From the NCBI GenBank assembly GCA_045598285.1, contig JAZLLU010000002.1, positions 12,099 through 76,098 on the forward strand: a stretch of 64,000 nt of DNA, read 5' to 3'. How positions within the stretch are numbered: the first letter of the stretch is position 1; every line of letters starts with the position of its first letter. Made by a program: the position numbers and the translations under genes. Below, piece by piece: positions 48,327 to 57,097 of the stretch. This stretch comes from RGIG5612 sp045598285 (GTDB lineage Bacteria; Bacillota; Clostridia; Lachnospirales; Lachnospiraceae). The notes beneath the pieces are model-generated. The model was not told where the DNA came from. It was given only the letters and a program-made list of their open reading frames with translations, and did not search any database.

Positions 48327-49244
48327 ATGTATGCATTAATTGTTACAATGATAAAAATCGTGGTAGCTATGGCTGCTGGATTTTTACTTTACAAACTAAA
48401 GATACTTAATGAAACAACAAACAGGGGATTGTCAGGACTTATTATTAATGTAACGACACCTTGTCTTATGTTTTATAGCATCGTAACGATGGATTCAAGT
48501 GAACGAAGCAATGCAATTACACTTATATGGGTGTGCGTTATTGTGTATGTCGTTCTTGCTGCACTTGCGTTTTTAATCACAAAATTATTAAAAGTTGAAA
48601 GAAGCCTAGCGGGCGTTTACCAAGCTGCACTTATGTTCGGAAATGTTGGCTTTTTAGGACTTCCTCTAGCGGAATCTCTCTTTGGCCCGGTTGGCCTTTT
48701 TTACATGGCGCTAATGAATATGCACTTTAACCTCACTGTTTATAGTTACGGTTTCTATTTAATAAAACGCGAAGCACCAGGCAAAAATAAATTCAAACCA
48801 AAAGATTTAATAAACGTAGGAATCATTGGAATGCTTATAGCGATTATCGTGTATTTTAGCAAACTTCAAGTTCCAGAATTTATTCTAGAGCCAATTCATT
48901 TTGTCGGAAGCATAACAAGCCCACTTGCTATGATAGTAATCGGAAGCTCGGCAGCAGTCTATTCTCTTAAAAAAGTTTTCAGCCAAAAAAAAGTCTATAT
49001 TATGGCAGCAATCAAATTGCTTATATTCCCACTCATTACATTTTTTATCTTCAAAGCAATTTGGGGAAATACGATGATGACGCAAGTACTTACTATGTAT
49101 ATCGGAATGCCAACGGCTGCTGTAGTCGGAATGGTGGCGGTTTCAGCAGAAGCGAACGCAGACCAAGCGACCTACGCGACAGTAATGATGAACTTGCTTT
49201 GCATCATAACAATTCCAATTTTATATTTCGTTATGAATTTGTAA
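48327..49244 (+). CDS. AEC-family transporter
   Basis: Auxin-efflux-carrier-family permease of about ten hydrophobic segments, 305 residues from the ATG at 48327 (GGAG lies 12 bases upstream; the ribosome site is modest). Family marks include GLSGLIINVTTPCLMF, FGNVGFLGLPLAESLFG and MYIGMPTAAVVGMVAVSAEANADQATYATVMM. Bacterial members export or import organic acids such as malate; substrate unknown here. It converges with the MATE gene. Confidence 0.92.
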   Translation: MYALIVTMIKIVVAMAAGFLLYKLKILNETTNRGLSGLIINVTTPCLMFYSIVTMDSSERSNAITLIWVCVIVYVVLAALAFLITKLLKVERSLAGVYQAALMFGNVGFLGLPLAESLFGPVGLFYMALMNMHFNLTVYSYGFYLIKREAPGKNKFKPKDLINVGIIGMLIAIIVYFSKLQVPEFILEPIHFVGSITSPLAMIVIGSSAAVYSLKKVFSQKKVYIMAAIKLLIFPLITFFIFKAIWGNTMMTQVLTMYIGMPTAAVVGMVAVSAEANADQATYATVMMNLLCIITIPILYFVMNL

Positions 49245-49280
49245 ATTAGGCGGGACATGTTCCGAAAGAAATAAACGAAC

Positions 49281-49318
49281 CAAAAAGCTTTATTGCGTTG
49301 CGCTGTAAAGCTTTTTTC
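49281..49318. terminator. Bidirectional terminator between AEC and MATE genes
   Basis: AAAAAGCTTTA and TAAAGCTTTTTT pair around a 13-base loop with A-rich and T-rich flanks, serving both convergent genes. It overlaps the last codons of the MATE gene. Confidence 0.7.
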
Positions 49319-50660
49319 TTTTGTAAAAATAATAGATTGCCAAAGCGACATCGGTAATTACCCATGAAAGTGGATAACTCATGCTTACAATAAAGAGCGT
49401 TGGGTATAACTTGAAAACTGTGAAGAGCCAAACAATGCGGACAGCACAAACGCCAAACGCCAAGATAATAGCAGGAATAATTGTGTCGCCAAGACCTCGC
49501 AAGATTCCTGAAAGAGCTTCGATGATAGACCATGTAAAATAAAGAGGAACAAAGTAAGTGATAACTTTCCATGTTGTTTCCTGAACTGCAACATCAGGAG
49601 TAAATAAACGAAGTAGTGGACGAGCAACTAAAAGCAATATGCACGAAAGAAGCACGGTGATTCCAAGAAAAACAAGAGTGCCAATTTTTGAACCTTTCTT
49701 TATACGGTCATATTTATTTGCTCCATAGTTTTGCGCAACGAAGTTCATAAGTGCAACGCCGAACGCTTCTGAAATTGCCCAATAAACACCATCAATTTTT
49801 CCGCTCATTGCCCAGGATGCAACTGTTACAGTTCCCAAAGAGTTAACGGTGATAGTAATAATTAAATTTGAAATGCCATACATCGAAGATTGAATACATG
49901 AAGGAACTCCAATTTTCATCATGCGCTTAAAGAGCGTAAAGTTAACGCGAAGATTACTTCTTTCTAATCTATATATTTCATTGGTCTTAATTAAATCACG
50001 GAAAATAAAAACGCAACTGATTGCTTGCGCAATTATTGTTGCAAGAGCAACGCCCGCAACACCCATGCCAAACGCAAGAACGAAAATAAGATCAAGTGCG
50101 ATATTACTAAGGCAACTAATTACTAGATATATAAGCGGCTTTGTTGAATTTCCAACAGCACGCAAAATAGCCGAGCCAATATTAAAAATAATCATAAAGA
50201 TACAGCCAGCAAAATAAATCCGGCAATATGTAAGAGATTGTGCAACAGTTTCAGTTGGAGTATTAAGCAAAAGTAATATTGGTTCTGCAAGGAAAAACAT
50301 TGCAATCGCAATAATGACACCCATAAAGAAGAAAGATGTTACAGCAGTACCAACCGCCATTTTTGTAATGCGCGCATCGCCTGCACCAAATCTTTGTGCA
50401 ATAACGACAGCTGCACCGCTAGCGAGAGAGACAAAAATGTTAACCGCAATTTGCGTCATGATAGCCGAGCTTCCGCCAACAGCAGCTAAAGCACTCGTGC
50501 CAACAAAACGCCCAACAATAATTGAGTCTACGGCATTGTAAAGCTGTTGAAGAAGCGTTCCAACTGCGATTGGAATGAAAAATAAAAGGAGTTTTTTCCA
50601 AATAGATCCTTGTGTTAAATCGACAGTATTTTGTTTTTTCTTACTAATTTCTGCTGCCAT
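49290..50660 (-). CDS. MATE-family efflux transporter
   Basis: The 456-residue, 12-helix cation/drug antiporter has the opening LTQGSIWKKLLLFFIPIAVGTLLQQLYNAVDSIIVGRFVGTSALAAVG, the characteristic MATE start, and an internal duplication (second half from about residue 235). These export drugs or metabolites using Na+ or H+. It is the only minus-strand gene in this part. Substrate not predictable. Confidence 0.95.
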   Translation of the reverse strand: MAAEISKKKQNTVDLTQGSIWKKLLLFFIPIAVGTLLQQLYNAVDSIIVGRFVGTSALAAVGGSSAIMTQIAVNIFVSLASGAAVVIAQRFGAGDARITKMAVGTAVTSFFFMGVIIAIAMFFLAEPILLLLNTPTETVAQSLTYCRIYFAGCIFMIIFNIGSAILRAVGNSTKPLIYLVISCLSNIALDLIFVLAFGMGVAGVALATIIAQAISCVFIFRDLIKTNEIYRLERSNLRVNFTLFKRMMKIGVPSCIQSSMYGISNLIITITVNSLGTVTVASWAMSGKIDGVYWAISEAFGVALMNFVAQNYGANKYDRIKKGSKIGTLVFLGITVLLSCILLLVARPLLRLFTPDVAVQETTWKVITYFVPLYFTWSIIEALSGILRGLGDTIIPAIILAFGVCAVRIVWLFTVFKLYPTLFIVSMSYPLSWVITDVALAIYYFYKRKKLYSATQ

Positions 50661-50725
50661 GTTAACTGATTATAGCATTTAAAAAAGTAATAATAAATGT
50701 TATGATTTAATAAAAATAAGAAAGA

Positions 50726-51007
50726 ATGCAACACGTGGACACAACAATTTTAATAATATATTTAGCAGTAATAAATATCGTTGGATTTGTTCTAATGGGT
50801 GTCGATAAAAAGAAGGCACAGCTAGGTGCATGGCGCATTCCAGAAAAAGTTTTCTTTATTGTAAGCATTATTGGAGGAAGCCTTGGAACATGGGCCGGCA
50901 TGTATATCTTTAGACATAAAACCAAACATTGGTATTTTGTTGTTTTTATCCCGCTGATACTTGCTTTGCAAATCGGTGCATGGATTGTATTTAAACAAAA
51001 ATTATAA
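50726..51007 (+). CDS. DUF1294 membrane protein
   Basis: 93 residues, about three hydrophobic segments. GVDKKKAQLGAWRIPEKVFFIVSIIGGSLGTWAGMYIFRHKTKHWYF is the DUF1294 pattern; function unknown. Lies 11 bp before ispA on the same strand, so the two are probably co-transcribed. Confidence 0.92.
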   Translation: MQHVDTTILIIYLAVINIVGFVLMGVDKKKAQLGAWRIPEKVFFIVSIIGGSLGTWAGMYIFRHKTKHWYFVVFIPLILALQIGAWIVFKQKL

Positions 51008-51018
51008 TCGGAGTTTTT

Positions 51019-51903
51019 ATGGATTTTCAAAAAGAATTAGAAATTAAAGTTGAAGAAATAAATAAGGTGATTGGCGAGTATTTGCCAGCGGAGGAAGGCT
51101 TTCAAAAAACAATAATGCAAGCAATGAACTACTCTGTTTTGGCAGGCGGCAAAAGAATTCGCCCTTTGTTAATTAGCGAGACATATAAACTTTTTGGCGG
51201 CGAAGGCGAAGTTGTCAAACCGTTTATGGTGGCGATGGAAATGATTCAAACCTACTCTCTTGTTCACGACGATCTTCCTGCGATGGACAACGACGAATAC
51301 CGTCGAGGCAAAAAAAGTACGCACGCACAGTTTGGCGAGGCAATGGGAATTTTAGCGGGGGATGCACTTCTTAACTACGCGTTTGAAGTAGCAGCAACGG
51401 CTTTTAATTTTGACCAATCTCCTAAGTGCGCTCATGCTTTGCAGGTTCTTAGTAAAAAGGCTGGCATCTATGGTATGGTAGGAGGCCAGGTTGTTGATGT
51501 TGAATCTGAAGGCAAGGAAATTTCTTTTGAGACTTTGCAATTTATTCATAAAAATAAATGTGGTGCACTAATAGAAGCAGCGATGATGATTGGTGCAATC
51601 TTAGCAGGCGCAAATGAGACAGAAGTAGCGCTTATAGAAAAGGTTGGAGCAAATGTTGGATTAGCATTCCAAATTCAAGATGATATTTTGGATGTTACAA
51701 GCTCATCAGAGGTACTTGGAAAGCCAGCCGGCAGTGATGATAAAAATTCTAAAATCACTTATGTGACATTCATCGGTCTTGATAAAGCAAAAGAAGAGGT
51801 AGCTCGCCTTACCGACGAAGCCCTAAACTTGCTTCGCACGTTACCAACAAAGAACGAATTCTTAGAAGAACTAATCGAAAGTTTAATCAACAGAAAATTT
51901 TAA
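51019..51903 (+). CDS. ispA: Polyprenyl diphosphate synthase (farnesyl/geranyl type)
   Basis: Condenses IPP with allylic diphosphates. 294 residues, with GGKRIRPLL, first Asp-rich motif DDLPAMDNDEYRRGKKSTH near residue 83, GGQVVDVESEG, and second motif FQIQDDILDV. The residues before the first Asp motif (YSLVHDD) fit short-chain (C15) products. CGGAG precedes the ATG. Usually beside xseB and dxs; neither is here. Confidence 0.95.
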   Translation: MDFQKELEIKVEEINKVIGEYLPAEEGFQKTIMQAMNYSVLAGGKRIRPLLISETYKLFGGEGEVVKPFMVAMEMIQTYSLVHDDLPAMDNDEYRRGKKSTHAQFGEAMGILAGDALLNYAFEVAATAFNFDQSPKCAHALQVLSKKAGIYGMVGGQVVDVESEGKEISFETLQFIHKNKCGALIEAAMMIGAILAGANETEVALIEKVGANVGLAFQIQDDILDVTSSSEVLGKPAGSDDKNSKITYVTFIGLDKAKEEVARLTDEALNLLRTLPTKNEFLEELIESLINRKF

Positions 51904-51908
51904 GATAA

Positions 51909-52090
51909 AGCGCGCGGATAATATAATTGTTTTTGCTCATGGCCCGTTCGCCTAAGCGAAATTAAAGCTCGTCTCAGTCGGGCCTTAGTGCGCGCGGTGC
52001 CCATCCACGCGCGCCCTACCTTCGACTTCGCTAAGTTTCGCTAGAGTCTCTCTCGCAAATCGCAAAAAACAATCATATTATCCGCGCGCT
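51909..52090. repeat. GC-rich inverted-repeat element filling the ispA-lysR gap
   Basis: AGCGCGCGGATAATAT plus AATTGTTTTTGC and their near-complement at 52062-52090 form 28-bp terminal arms with two differences. Inside, GGCCCG pairs with CGGGCC and GCGCG with CGCGC. The left arm starts 6 bp after the ispA stop and the right arm ends on the lysR stop codon, so the element occupies the whole convergent gap and may terminate both genes. Confidence 0.7.
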
Positions 52091-52974
52091 TATTTAAATT
52101 CTTCTTGCTGATACATTTCGACGATATGGTCGTAGAGCGCTTTGGCAGCCGGACTCATAGCATTATAGTCAATCGTTGAAAGGCCGACTACACGGAATCC
52201 TTCTTCTTCAAAAGGATAAACATCTAAAGCGTATGGAATACCAGTAAGGACAAGTTCAGGCATAACCGCAAATCCAAAGCCATTTTCCACCATAACAAGA
52301 GCAGAAAGGTCATCCTCAATGTGACAGTTTGAACTGTATGTGATGTGGTGATTTTTTAAGTAGTCACGAATATCGGCATCAACAGTTTCTTGAAGCATGA
52401 TAAAAGGAGTGTGTTTAATCTCTTCGAATGTCATAACATCCAAAGGTTCTTTTTTCTTAAAAGTCTTTGGAACTATACAAAGAAGTTTGTCTTTGTGCAA
52501 CGGCTCAAAAGGAAGATCATTACAAGCAGTTTTTGACATAAAACCAAAGTCGATAATTCCGTTCTTAAGCCAATCTATTATATCTGAATAAGTCCCCTCA
52601 TAAATTTCTATTTTCATATCAGGGTAAGTTTTTCTAAATGACTTTAATATGTCAGGTACCCAGTTAGTACATGTCGACGAGAAAGTTCCAAGTCTTACCA
52701 CACCTGTTTGAATTCCGCTAAATTCTGATACTGCTTGCAAAAGAGTTTGCTCTGAAGTAAGAACTGTGTTTACGTACGGAAGAAGGTTACGACCGAAACT
52801 CGTAAGAGTGTTTCCGAGTTTGCTGCGAATAAAAAGAGTCGCACCGAGTTCTTTTTCCATTGAAGAGATAGCGTGCGAAACGGCCGACGGAGTTATGCCA
52901 AGAGTTTCGGCAGCTTTTTGAAAACTGCCTTGCTCTACAACTGTCTTAAAAACCTGGTATGAAAGTAGTGTCAT
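52090..52974 (-). CDS. LysR-family transcriptional regulator
   Basis: 294 residues. The N-terminal winged helix-turn-helix (VFKTVVEQGSFQKAAETLGITPSAVSHAISSMEKELGATLF) is typical, and the C-terminal periplasmic-binding-like domain senses an effector. GGAGT precedes the ATG. It follows nnrD on the same strand with a 50-bp gap. No obvious divergent target lies beside it, so its regulon is unclear. Confidence 0.95.
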   Translation of the reverse strand: MTLLSYQVFKTVVEQGSFQKAAETLGITPSAVSHAISSMEKELGATLFIRSKLGNTLTSFGRNLLPYVNTVLTSEQTLLQAVSEFSGIQTGVVRLGTFSSTCTNWVPDILKSFRKTYPDMKIEIYEGTYSDIIDWLKNGIIDFGFMSKTACNDLPFEPLHKDKLLCIVPKTFKKKEPLDVMTFEEIKHTPFIMLQETVDADIRDYLKNHHITYSSNCHIEDDLSALVMVENGFGFAVMPELVLTGIPYALDVYPFEEEGFRVVGLSTIDYNAMSPAAKALYDHIVEMYQQEEFK

Positions 52975-53025
52975 AAAAACTCCTTAAATTTTCGTTCATG
53001 TATTGCGTGTAAGAAATTTATAAAA

Positions 53026-53922
53026 TCATATAAGCTCTTTATAATAATCGTTCAAAACAACTGAAATAAAACCAGAGATGTCGGATGCACTAACGCCCAT
53101 CTCGCCAATAAGTGCTGAGGCCTTGTCTCCAGCAGCACCATGAATATAAACACCTATTCTAGCAGCATCTAATGGCGAATACCCTTGAGCAACCAAAGAG
53201 CCAATCAATCCGGCGAGCACATCGCCCGCACCTGCGGTAGCCATTCCAGGATTTCCTGTTATATTTTCAAACACATCGTAAATAACGTCGCTAAAAGTTG
53301 TTGCAGCAGTATTGCCACAAACTAAAGTGCCAGCGCCTTTAAGGACGGCGGTGCAGTTAAACATTTTTGCAAGCTCTTTTACAATTGTTGCTCTGTCGTT
53401 ACCAGTGCGAATAGTTTCCAAATCAGGATCTAGTTTCATAAGTCGGCGAGCTTCACCTGGATGAGGCGTAATTATTACTTGGCCATTTGATTCAGCTAAA
53501 GAATCTGCAAGGGCAGGATACTTAGAAACGGCATTCAAAGCATCCGCATCCAAAACTAAAATGCCTTCATAATTTTCTATGATAGTATTTAAAATAAAAA
53601 GTCGGTCATCAGAAGCGCCTAGTCCACATCCAGCAACGATTACATCATATTTTGAAAGGTCAAAATCTTCAGAATATTCAACACATGTGCATTCAGGAAC
53701 ACTCATTTGCAAAATTGGATAAATTGGATCGTTAAGGTCAGGAAGTAAAAAACTTACGAGTCCTGCCCCGCTTTTTACGGCAGCGCGACCAGCAAAGATT
53801 GCCGCTCCTGCCATTCCTGGCGACCCAGCAAAAATTAAGAGTCTGCCGTAATTGCCTTTGTGAGTGTCGCGCTCACGCTTAAAAAGAGTCTTTTTGATAT
53901 AGGTGTCATCTGTGTATAGCAT
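53026..53922 (-). CDS. nnrD: ADP/ATP-dependent NAD(P)H-hydrate dehydratase
   Basis: Repairs hydrated NAD(P)H. The 298-residue protein is the ribokinase-like YjeF C-terminal domain alone: LLIFAGSPGMAGAAIFAGRAAVKSGAGLV, VITPHPGEARRLM, AVLKGAGTLVC and the ATP-site NPGMATAGAGDVLAGLIGSL. The NnrE epimerase domain, often fused, is absent. The gene is divergent from the decarboxylase, with a large GC-rich hairpin between them. Confidence 0.94.
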   Translation of the reverse strand: MLYTDDTYIKKTLFKRERDTHKGNYGRLLIFAGSPGMAGAAIFAGRAAVKSGAGLVSFLLPDLNDPIYPILQMSVPECTCVEYSEDFDLSKYDVIVAGCGLGASDDRLFILNTIIENYEGILVLDADALNAVSKYPALADSLAESNGQVIITPHPGEARRLMKLDPDLETIRTGNDRATIVKELAKMFNCTAVLKGAGTLVCGNTAATTFSDVIYDVFENITGNPGMATAGAGDVLAGLIGSLVAQGYSPLDAARIGVYIHGAAGDKASALIGEMGVSASDISGFISVVLNDYYKELI

Positions 53923-53942
53923 AATAACCTCCTAATAATGGG

Positions 53943-54036
53943 CCGCGCGCGAGTAGGAGGGCACCATGCGAGCAGGGGGGACCCTTTTTCGGGGGGGTTA
54001 CCTGCGAAGCATGGGAGATGTCCTACGGGAGCGCGG
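53943..54036. repeat. Stepped GC-rich hairpin between nnrD and the decarboxylase
   Basis: Four short stems pair in order along one hairpin: CCGCGC / GCGCGG, GTAGGA / TCCTAC, CATGC / GCATG and GCAGG / CCTGC, separated by unpaired steps of similar size on both sides. The apex is CCCTTTTTCGGGG. Strongly GC-rich against the AT-rich surroundings. It lies 5' of both divergent genes. Confidence 0.72.
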
Positions 54037-54203
54037 ACTAGTATATAAGTGAACAAAATTAACGTTACACATGAATACAATTTAATAATAAACAATTTTT
54101 GCGCGCTGTCAATGGTTGTTGTAAAAACGCATTCATGATAAAATAAATTAACTTGGGAAAGTGTGTGAAAATATACAAAACCCTATGACGAAAGCCGACA
54201 AAA

Positions 54204-55544
54204 ATGAGCAAAACTTTGTATGGAAAGCTAATTGAATATGAGCAATCCGGGGTTTATCCGTTTTGTATGCCAGGCCACAAACGAAACTTTAAGGGCCCGA
54301 AGATACCAAACCCGTACAAAATTGATATCACCGAAGTTGAAGGTTTCGATAACTTACACAATCCGCAAGGAATAATAAAAGATATCGAAGATAAACTTTG
54401 CAAAGTTTATAAAGTTCCAAATGTTCTTATTTCGGTTAATGGCAGCAGCGCCGGTCTTTTAGGAGCAATCACGGCGGTTCAAGGAAGCGTTGTTGTTGCA
54501 AGAAATTGTCACAAAGCTGTTTTTGACGCAGTGTCGCTAAACAAAAAGAAAGTTTATTATCTTTATCCTGAAAAATTAGGAAAAGAGTCAGATATTTATG
54601 GCGGTGCATCGGCAAAAGAAATTGAAGGACTCTTAGAACGACATCCTGACATTAAACTGGTAGTAATAACTTCGCCGACATATGAAGGATTTCTTTCGGA
54701 CGTAGAGTCGATTGCAAAAGTTGTTCATGCACATGATGCGATATTGTTGGTGGATGAGGCACATGGCGCACACCTTCCGTTTTGTAAGAGCTTTCCTACT
54801 TCCGCAATTTATTTAGGTGCAGATATTGTGGTTCAAAGTCTTCACAAAACATTGCCTTCGCTAAACCAAACGGCACTTGTCTTTGTTAATAATCAGGATT
54901 TAGAGATGGCAGTAAGAAGGTCGCTAAGCGCATTTACTACAACGTCTCCGTCTTATATGCTTCTTGCAAGTGCAGAATATTGCGTAAGATGGTGCCATGC
55001 ACATGAAAAAGAATTCGAAGCATATGAAAAGTTGCTTAATGAATATAGAGAAAAATATTTAAGGTTTAAGAATATCCACCTTGTTACAAAAGAACAGGTA
55101 ATAGCAAAAGCAGACATCTTTGATGTTGATCCGTCAAAACTCGTCTTTGCATGTGACAAGATGACGGGAGTTGCCCTCTCACAATTTCTTTTAGATGAAA
55201 GAAAAATTCAGATGGAGATGGCAGGGCTAAAACATGTAATTGGAATGACATCGGTTATGGATACTAAAGAAGGTTTTGCAAGACTTCTTAGATCGCTAGA
55301 GGTAGCAGACCTCCTACCAGGATATAAAGCGAGGCAGACGATGTCGGCAAAAGATTTAGAAAATGTTGCCCTTCTTCATACGTTTACAGTAGGAAAAGAG
55401 TTTAACGATTTTATATATGTTTATCCACCAGGATGTCCAGTTGTGGCACCAGGCGAGGTTTACTCGGTAAAAAATAGAGAGCACATAATTAAGTGCATAA
55501 CAGAAGGACTGGAAGTAATGATATGGGAAAGATTTTCTTCTTAA
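54204..55544 (+). CDS. Orn/Lys/Arg decarboxylase-type PLP enzyme
   Basis: Fold-type I PLP decarboxylase of the short Firmicute form (446 residues, without the N-terminal wing domain). PFCMPGHKRNFKGP near the start, VDEAHGAHLPF (PLP-binding Asp and His), and the Schiff-base Lys in QSLHKTLPSLNQT near residue 218. Related enzymes make cadaverine, putrescine or agmatine; which one cannot be told. It occupies the place of B. subtilis yaaO ahead of the kinase and holB. Its end overlaps the next start by 22 bp. Confidence 0.93.
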   Translation: MSKTLYGKLIEYEQSGVYPFCMPGHKRNFKGPKIPNPYKIDITEVEGFDNLHNPQGIIKDIEDKLCKVYKVPNVLISVNGSSAGLLGAITAVQGSVVVARNCHKAVFDAVSLNKKKVYYLYPEKLGKESDIYGGASAKEIEGLLERHPDIKLVVITSPTYEGFLSDVESIAKVVHAHDAILLVDEAHGAHLPFCKSFPTSAIYLGADIVVQSLHKTLPSLNQTALVFVNNQDLEMAVRRSLSAFTTTSPSYMLLASAEYCVRWCHAHEKEFEAYEKLLNEYREKYLRFKNIHLVTKEQVIAKADIFDVDPSKLVFACDKMTGVALSQFLLDERKIQMEMAGLKHVIGMTSVMDTKEGFARLLRSLEVADLLPGYKARQTMSAKDLENVALLHTFTVGKEFNDFIYVYPPGCPVVAPGEVYSVKNREHIIKCITEGLEVMIWERFSS

Positions 55545-56110
55545 TGGGAAAAAGTGCGTCCGGTAAGGACAGCATGTATAGCGAGATTTTATCCGACGAG
55601 CGACTAGGGCTTAAGCCGTACGTAGGCTTTACAACTAGGCCTATTAGAACAGGCGAAGTTGATGGCGTTGAATATTTCTTTACAACAAAGGAAGATTTAG
55701 ATGCGTATGAAAAAGAAGGAAAGCTTATCGAGTCCAGAGTTTACCACACTGTTTATGGTGATTGGTATTATTATAGTGTCGATAGTGATAAAGTCGATTT
55801 AGAAAACAATGATTATTTATATATAGGAACACTCGAATCTTTTGTAAAGATGCGCGACTATTATGGCGAAGAAAAGATAGTGCCGCTTTATGTTGAAGTT
55901 GAAGATGGGCTTCGCCTAGAACGTGCAATTAAAAGAGAACGCATGCAAGAAAACCCCGGCTACGAAGAAATGTGCAGAAGGTTTTTATGCGATGCAAAAG
56001 ATTTTAGCGAAGAAAATATTAAGGCAGCAGGAATAAAAAAACGTTTTGAAAATATTGATATGCAAGAGTGCATGCAAAAAATAAAAGAAGAAATTTTATG
56101 TCACAAATAA
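55523..56110 (+). CDS. Guanylate-kinase-family protein
   Basis: The start is set at MGKIFFLMGKSASGKDS, with GGAAG eight bases upstream. 195 residues: P-loop GKSASGKDS (the usual GPSGxGKST is altered, ending Asp-Ser), GMP-binding TTRPIRTGEVDGVEYFF, and a lid with RLERAIKRERMQ. It lies where B. subtilis has tmk, so it may act in nucleotide metabolism, but the P-loop change means activity is uncertain. It overlaps holB by 13 bp. Confidence 0.85.
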   Translation: MGKIFFLMGKSASGKDSMYSEILSDERLGLKPYVGFTTRPIRTGEVDGVEYFFTTKEDLDAYEKEGKLIESRVYHTVYGDWYYYSVDSDKVDLENNDYLYIGTLESFVKMRDYYGEEKIVPLYVEVEDGLRLERAIKRERMQENPGYEEMCRRFLCDAKDFSEENIKAAGIKKRFENIDMQECMQKIKEEILCHK

Positions 56111-57084
56111 AAGAGTTGCTAGGAAACAAAAAAAATATTGACCATCTTTTAGATGCGGCCAGATTAGGAAAACTTTCGCACGCCTACATAATTAATGGCG
56201 AAGAAGGAAGCGGAAAGAAAACTTTTGCCAGCTATATTGCTCGTGCTCTTTTATGCGAAGACAAAGAAAAAGCTCCTTGCGGAACATGTCCCGCTTGCAT
56301 AAAAGCACTAACCCACAATCATCCAGATATTATTTGGGTGGAACATGAAAAGGAAAAACTTTTAAGCATAAACGAAGTTAGAGAACAAGTTATTTATGAT
56401 GTTGACACGGCACCATATTATGGACCGTATAAAATCTACATTATTGGGGATGCACATCTATTAAACGAGAAAGGACAAAATGCTTTATTAAAAACGATCG
56501 AAGAGCCACCAGAGTATGTAGTAATTTTCTTGCTGACTGACAATGCGGAAGGTTTTTTAGAAACAATAAGAAGTAGATGCGTGCGCTTAGATATGGAAGC
56601 ACTCCCAAAAGGAATTGTTGAAAAAGTTTTACAAGGGCAAGGCGTATCGCAGATGAAAGCGAAAGAGGCCGCCGCCTATACAAAAGGAAATTTAGGAAAG
56701 GCGCTTCTTCTTACAAGTGAAAGCCAGTTAGCTTTTGTAAAAGATCAAATTACTTTAAGCCTTAAGAAGATTGAAAACCTTGATGCTCTCGAAATTTTTA
56801 ATACGGCTGAAGAATTCGACAAGGTTACAGCTCCTATTGCACTAAGGGTTATGCTCGTTTGGTTCAGAGATGTTTTGAGATTTAAATCGACAGGGAATTT
56901 TGATAATCTTTATAACGAAAACGATAAAACGGTTATAAAAAAACAAGCAGACAAACTTTCGTATGAATCAATTAATAAAATAATAAAAGCATTAGAAGAT
57001 GCTGATGTTAAGATAAAAAATAATGTAAAAATTGAAGCAGTAATAGAAGGCCTTCTTATGAAAATAAGACAGGAATATAAATAG
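56098..57084 (+). CDS. holB: DNA polymerase III delta prime subunit
   Basis: Clamp-loader subunit, 328 residues from MSQIKELLGNKKNIDHL. The AAA+ fold has GEEGSGKKTFASYIARALLC (altered P-loop, as usual for delta prime), a zinc site CGTCPACIKALTHNHPDI, YIIGDAHLLNEKGQNALLKTIEEPPEYVVIFLLTD and the SRC region as RSRCVRLDM. Located as in B. subtilis ahead of the yaaT homologue. Confidence 0.92.
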   Translation: MSQIKELLGNKKNIDHLLDAARLGKLSHAYIINGEEGSGKKTFASYIARALLCEDKEKAPCGTCPACIKALTHNHPDIIWVEHEKEKLLSINEVREQVIYDVDTAPYYGPYKIYIIGDAHLLNEKGQNALLKTIEEPPEYVVIFLLTDNAEGFLETIRSRCVRLDMEALPKGIVEKVLQGQGVSQMKAKEAAAYTKGNLGKALLLTSESQLAFVKDQITLSLKKIENLDALEIFNTAEEFDKVTAPIALRVMLVWFRDVLRFKSTGNFDNLYNENDKTVIKKQADKLSYESINKIIKALEDADVKIKNNVKIEAVIEGLLMKIRQEYK

Positions 57085-57097
57085 AGAGGAAACTTAA

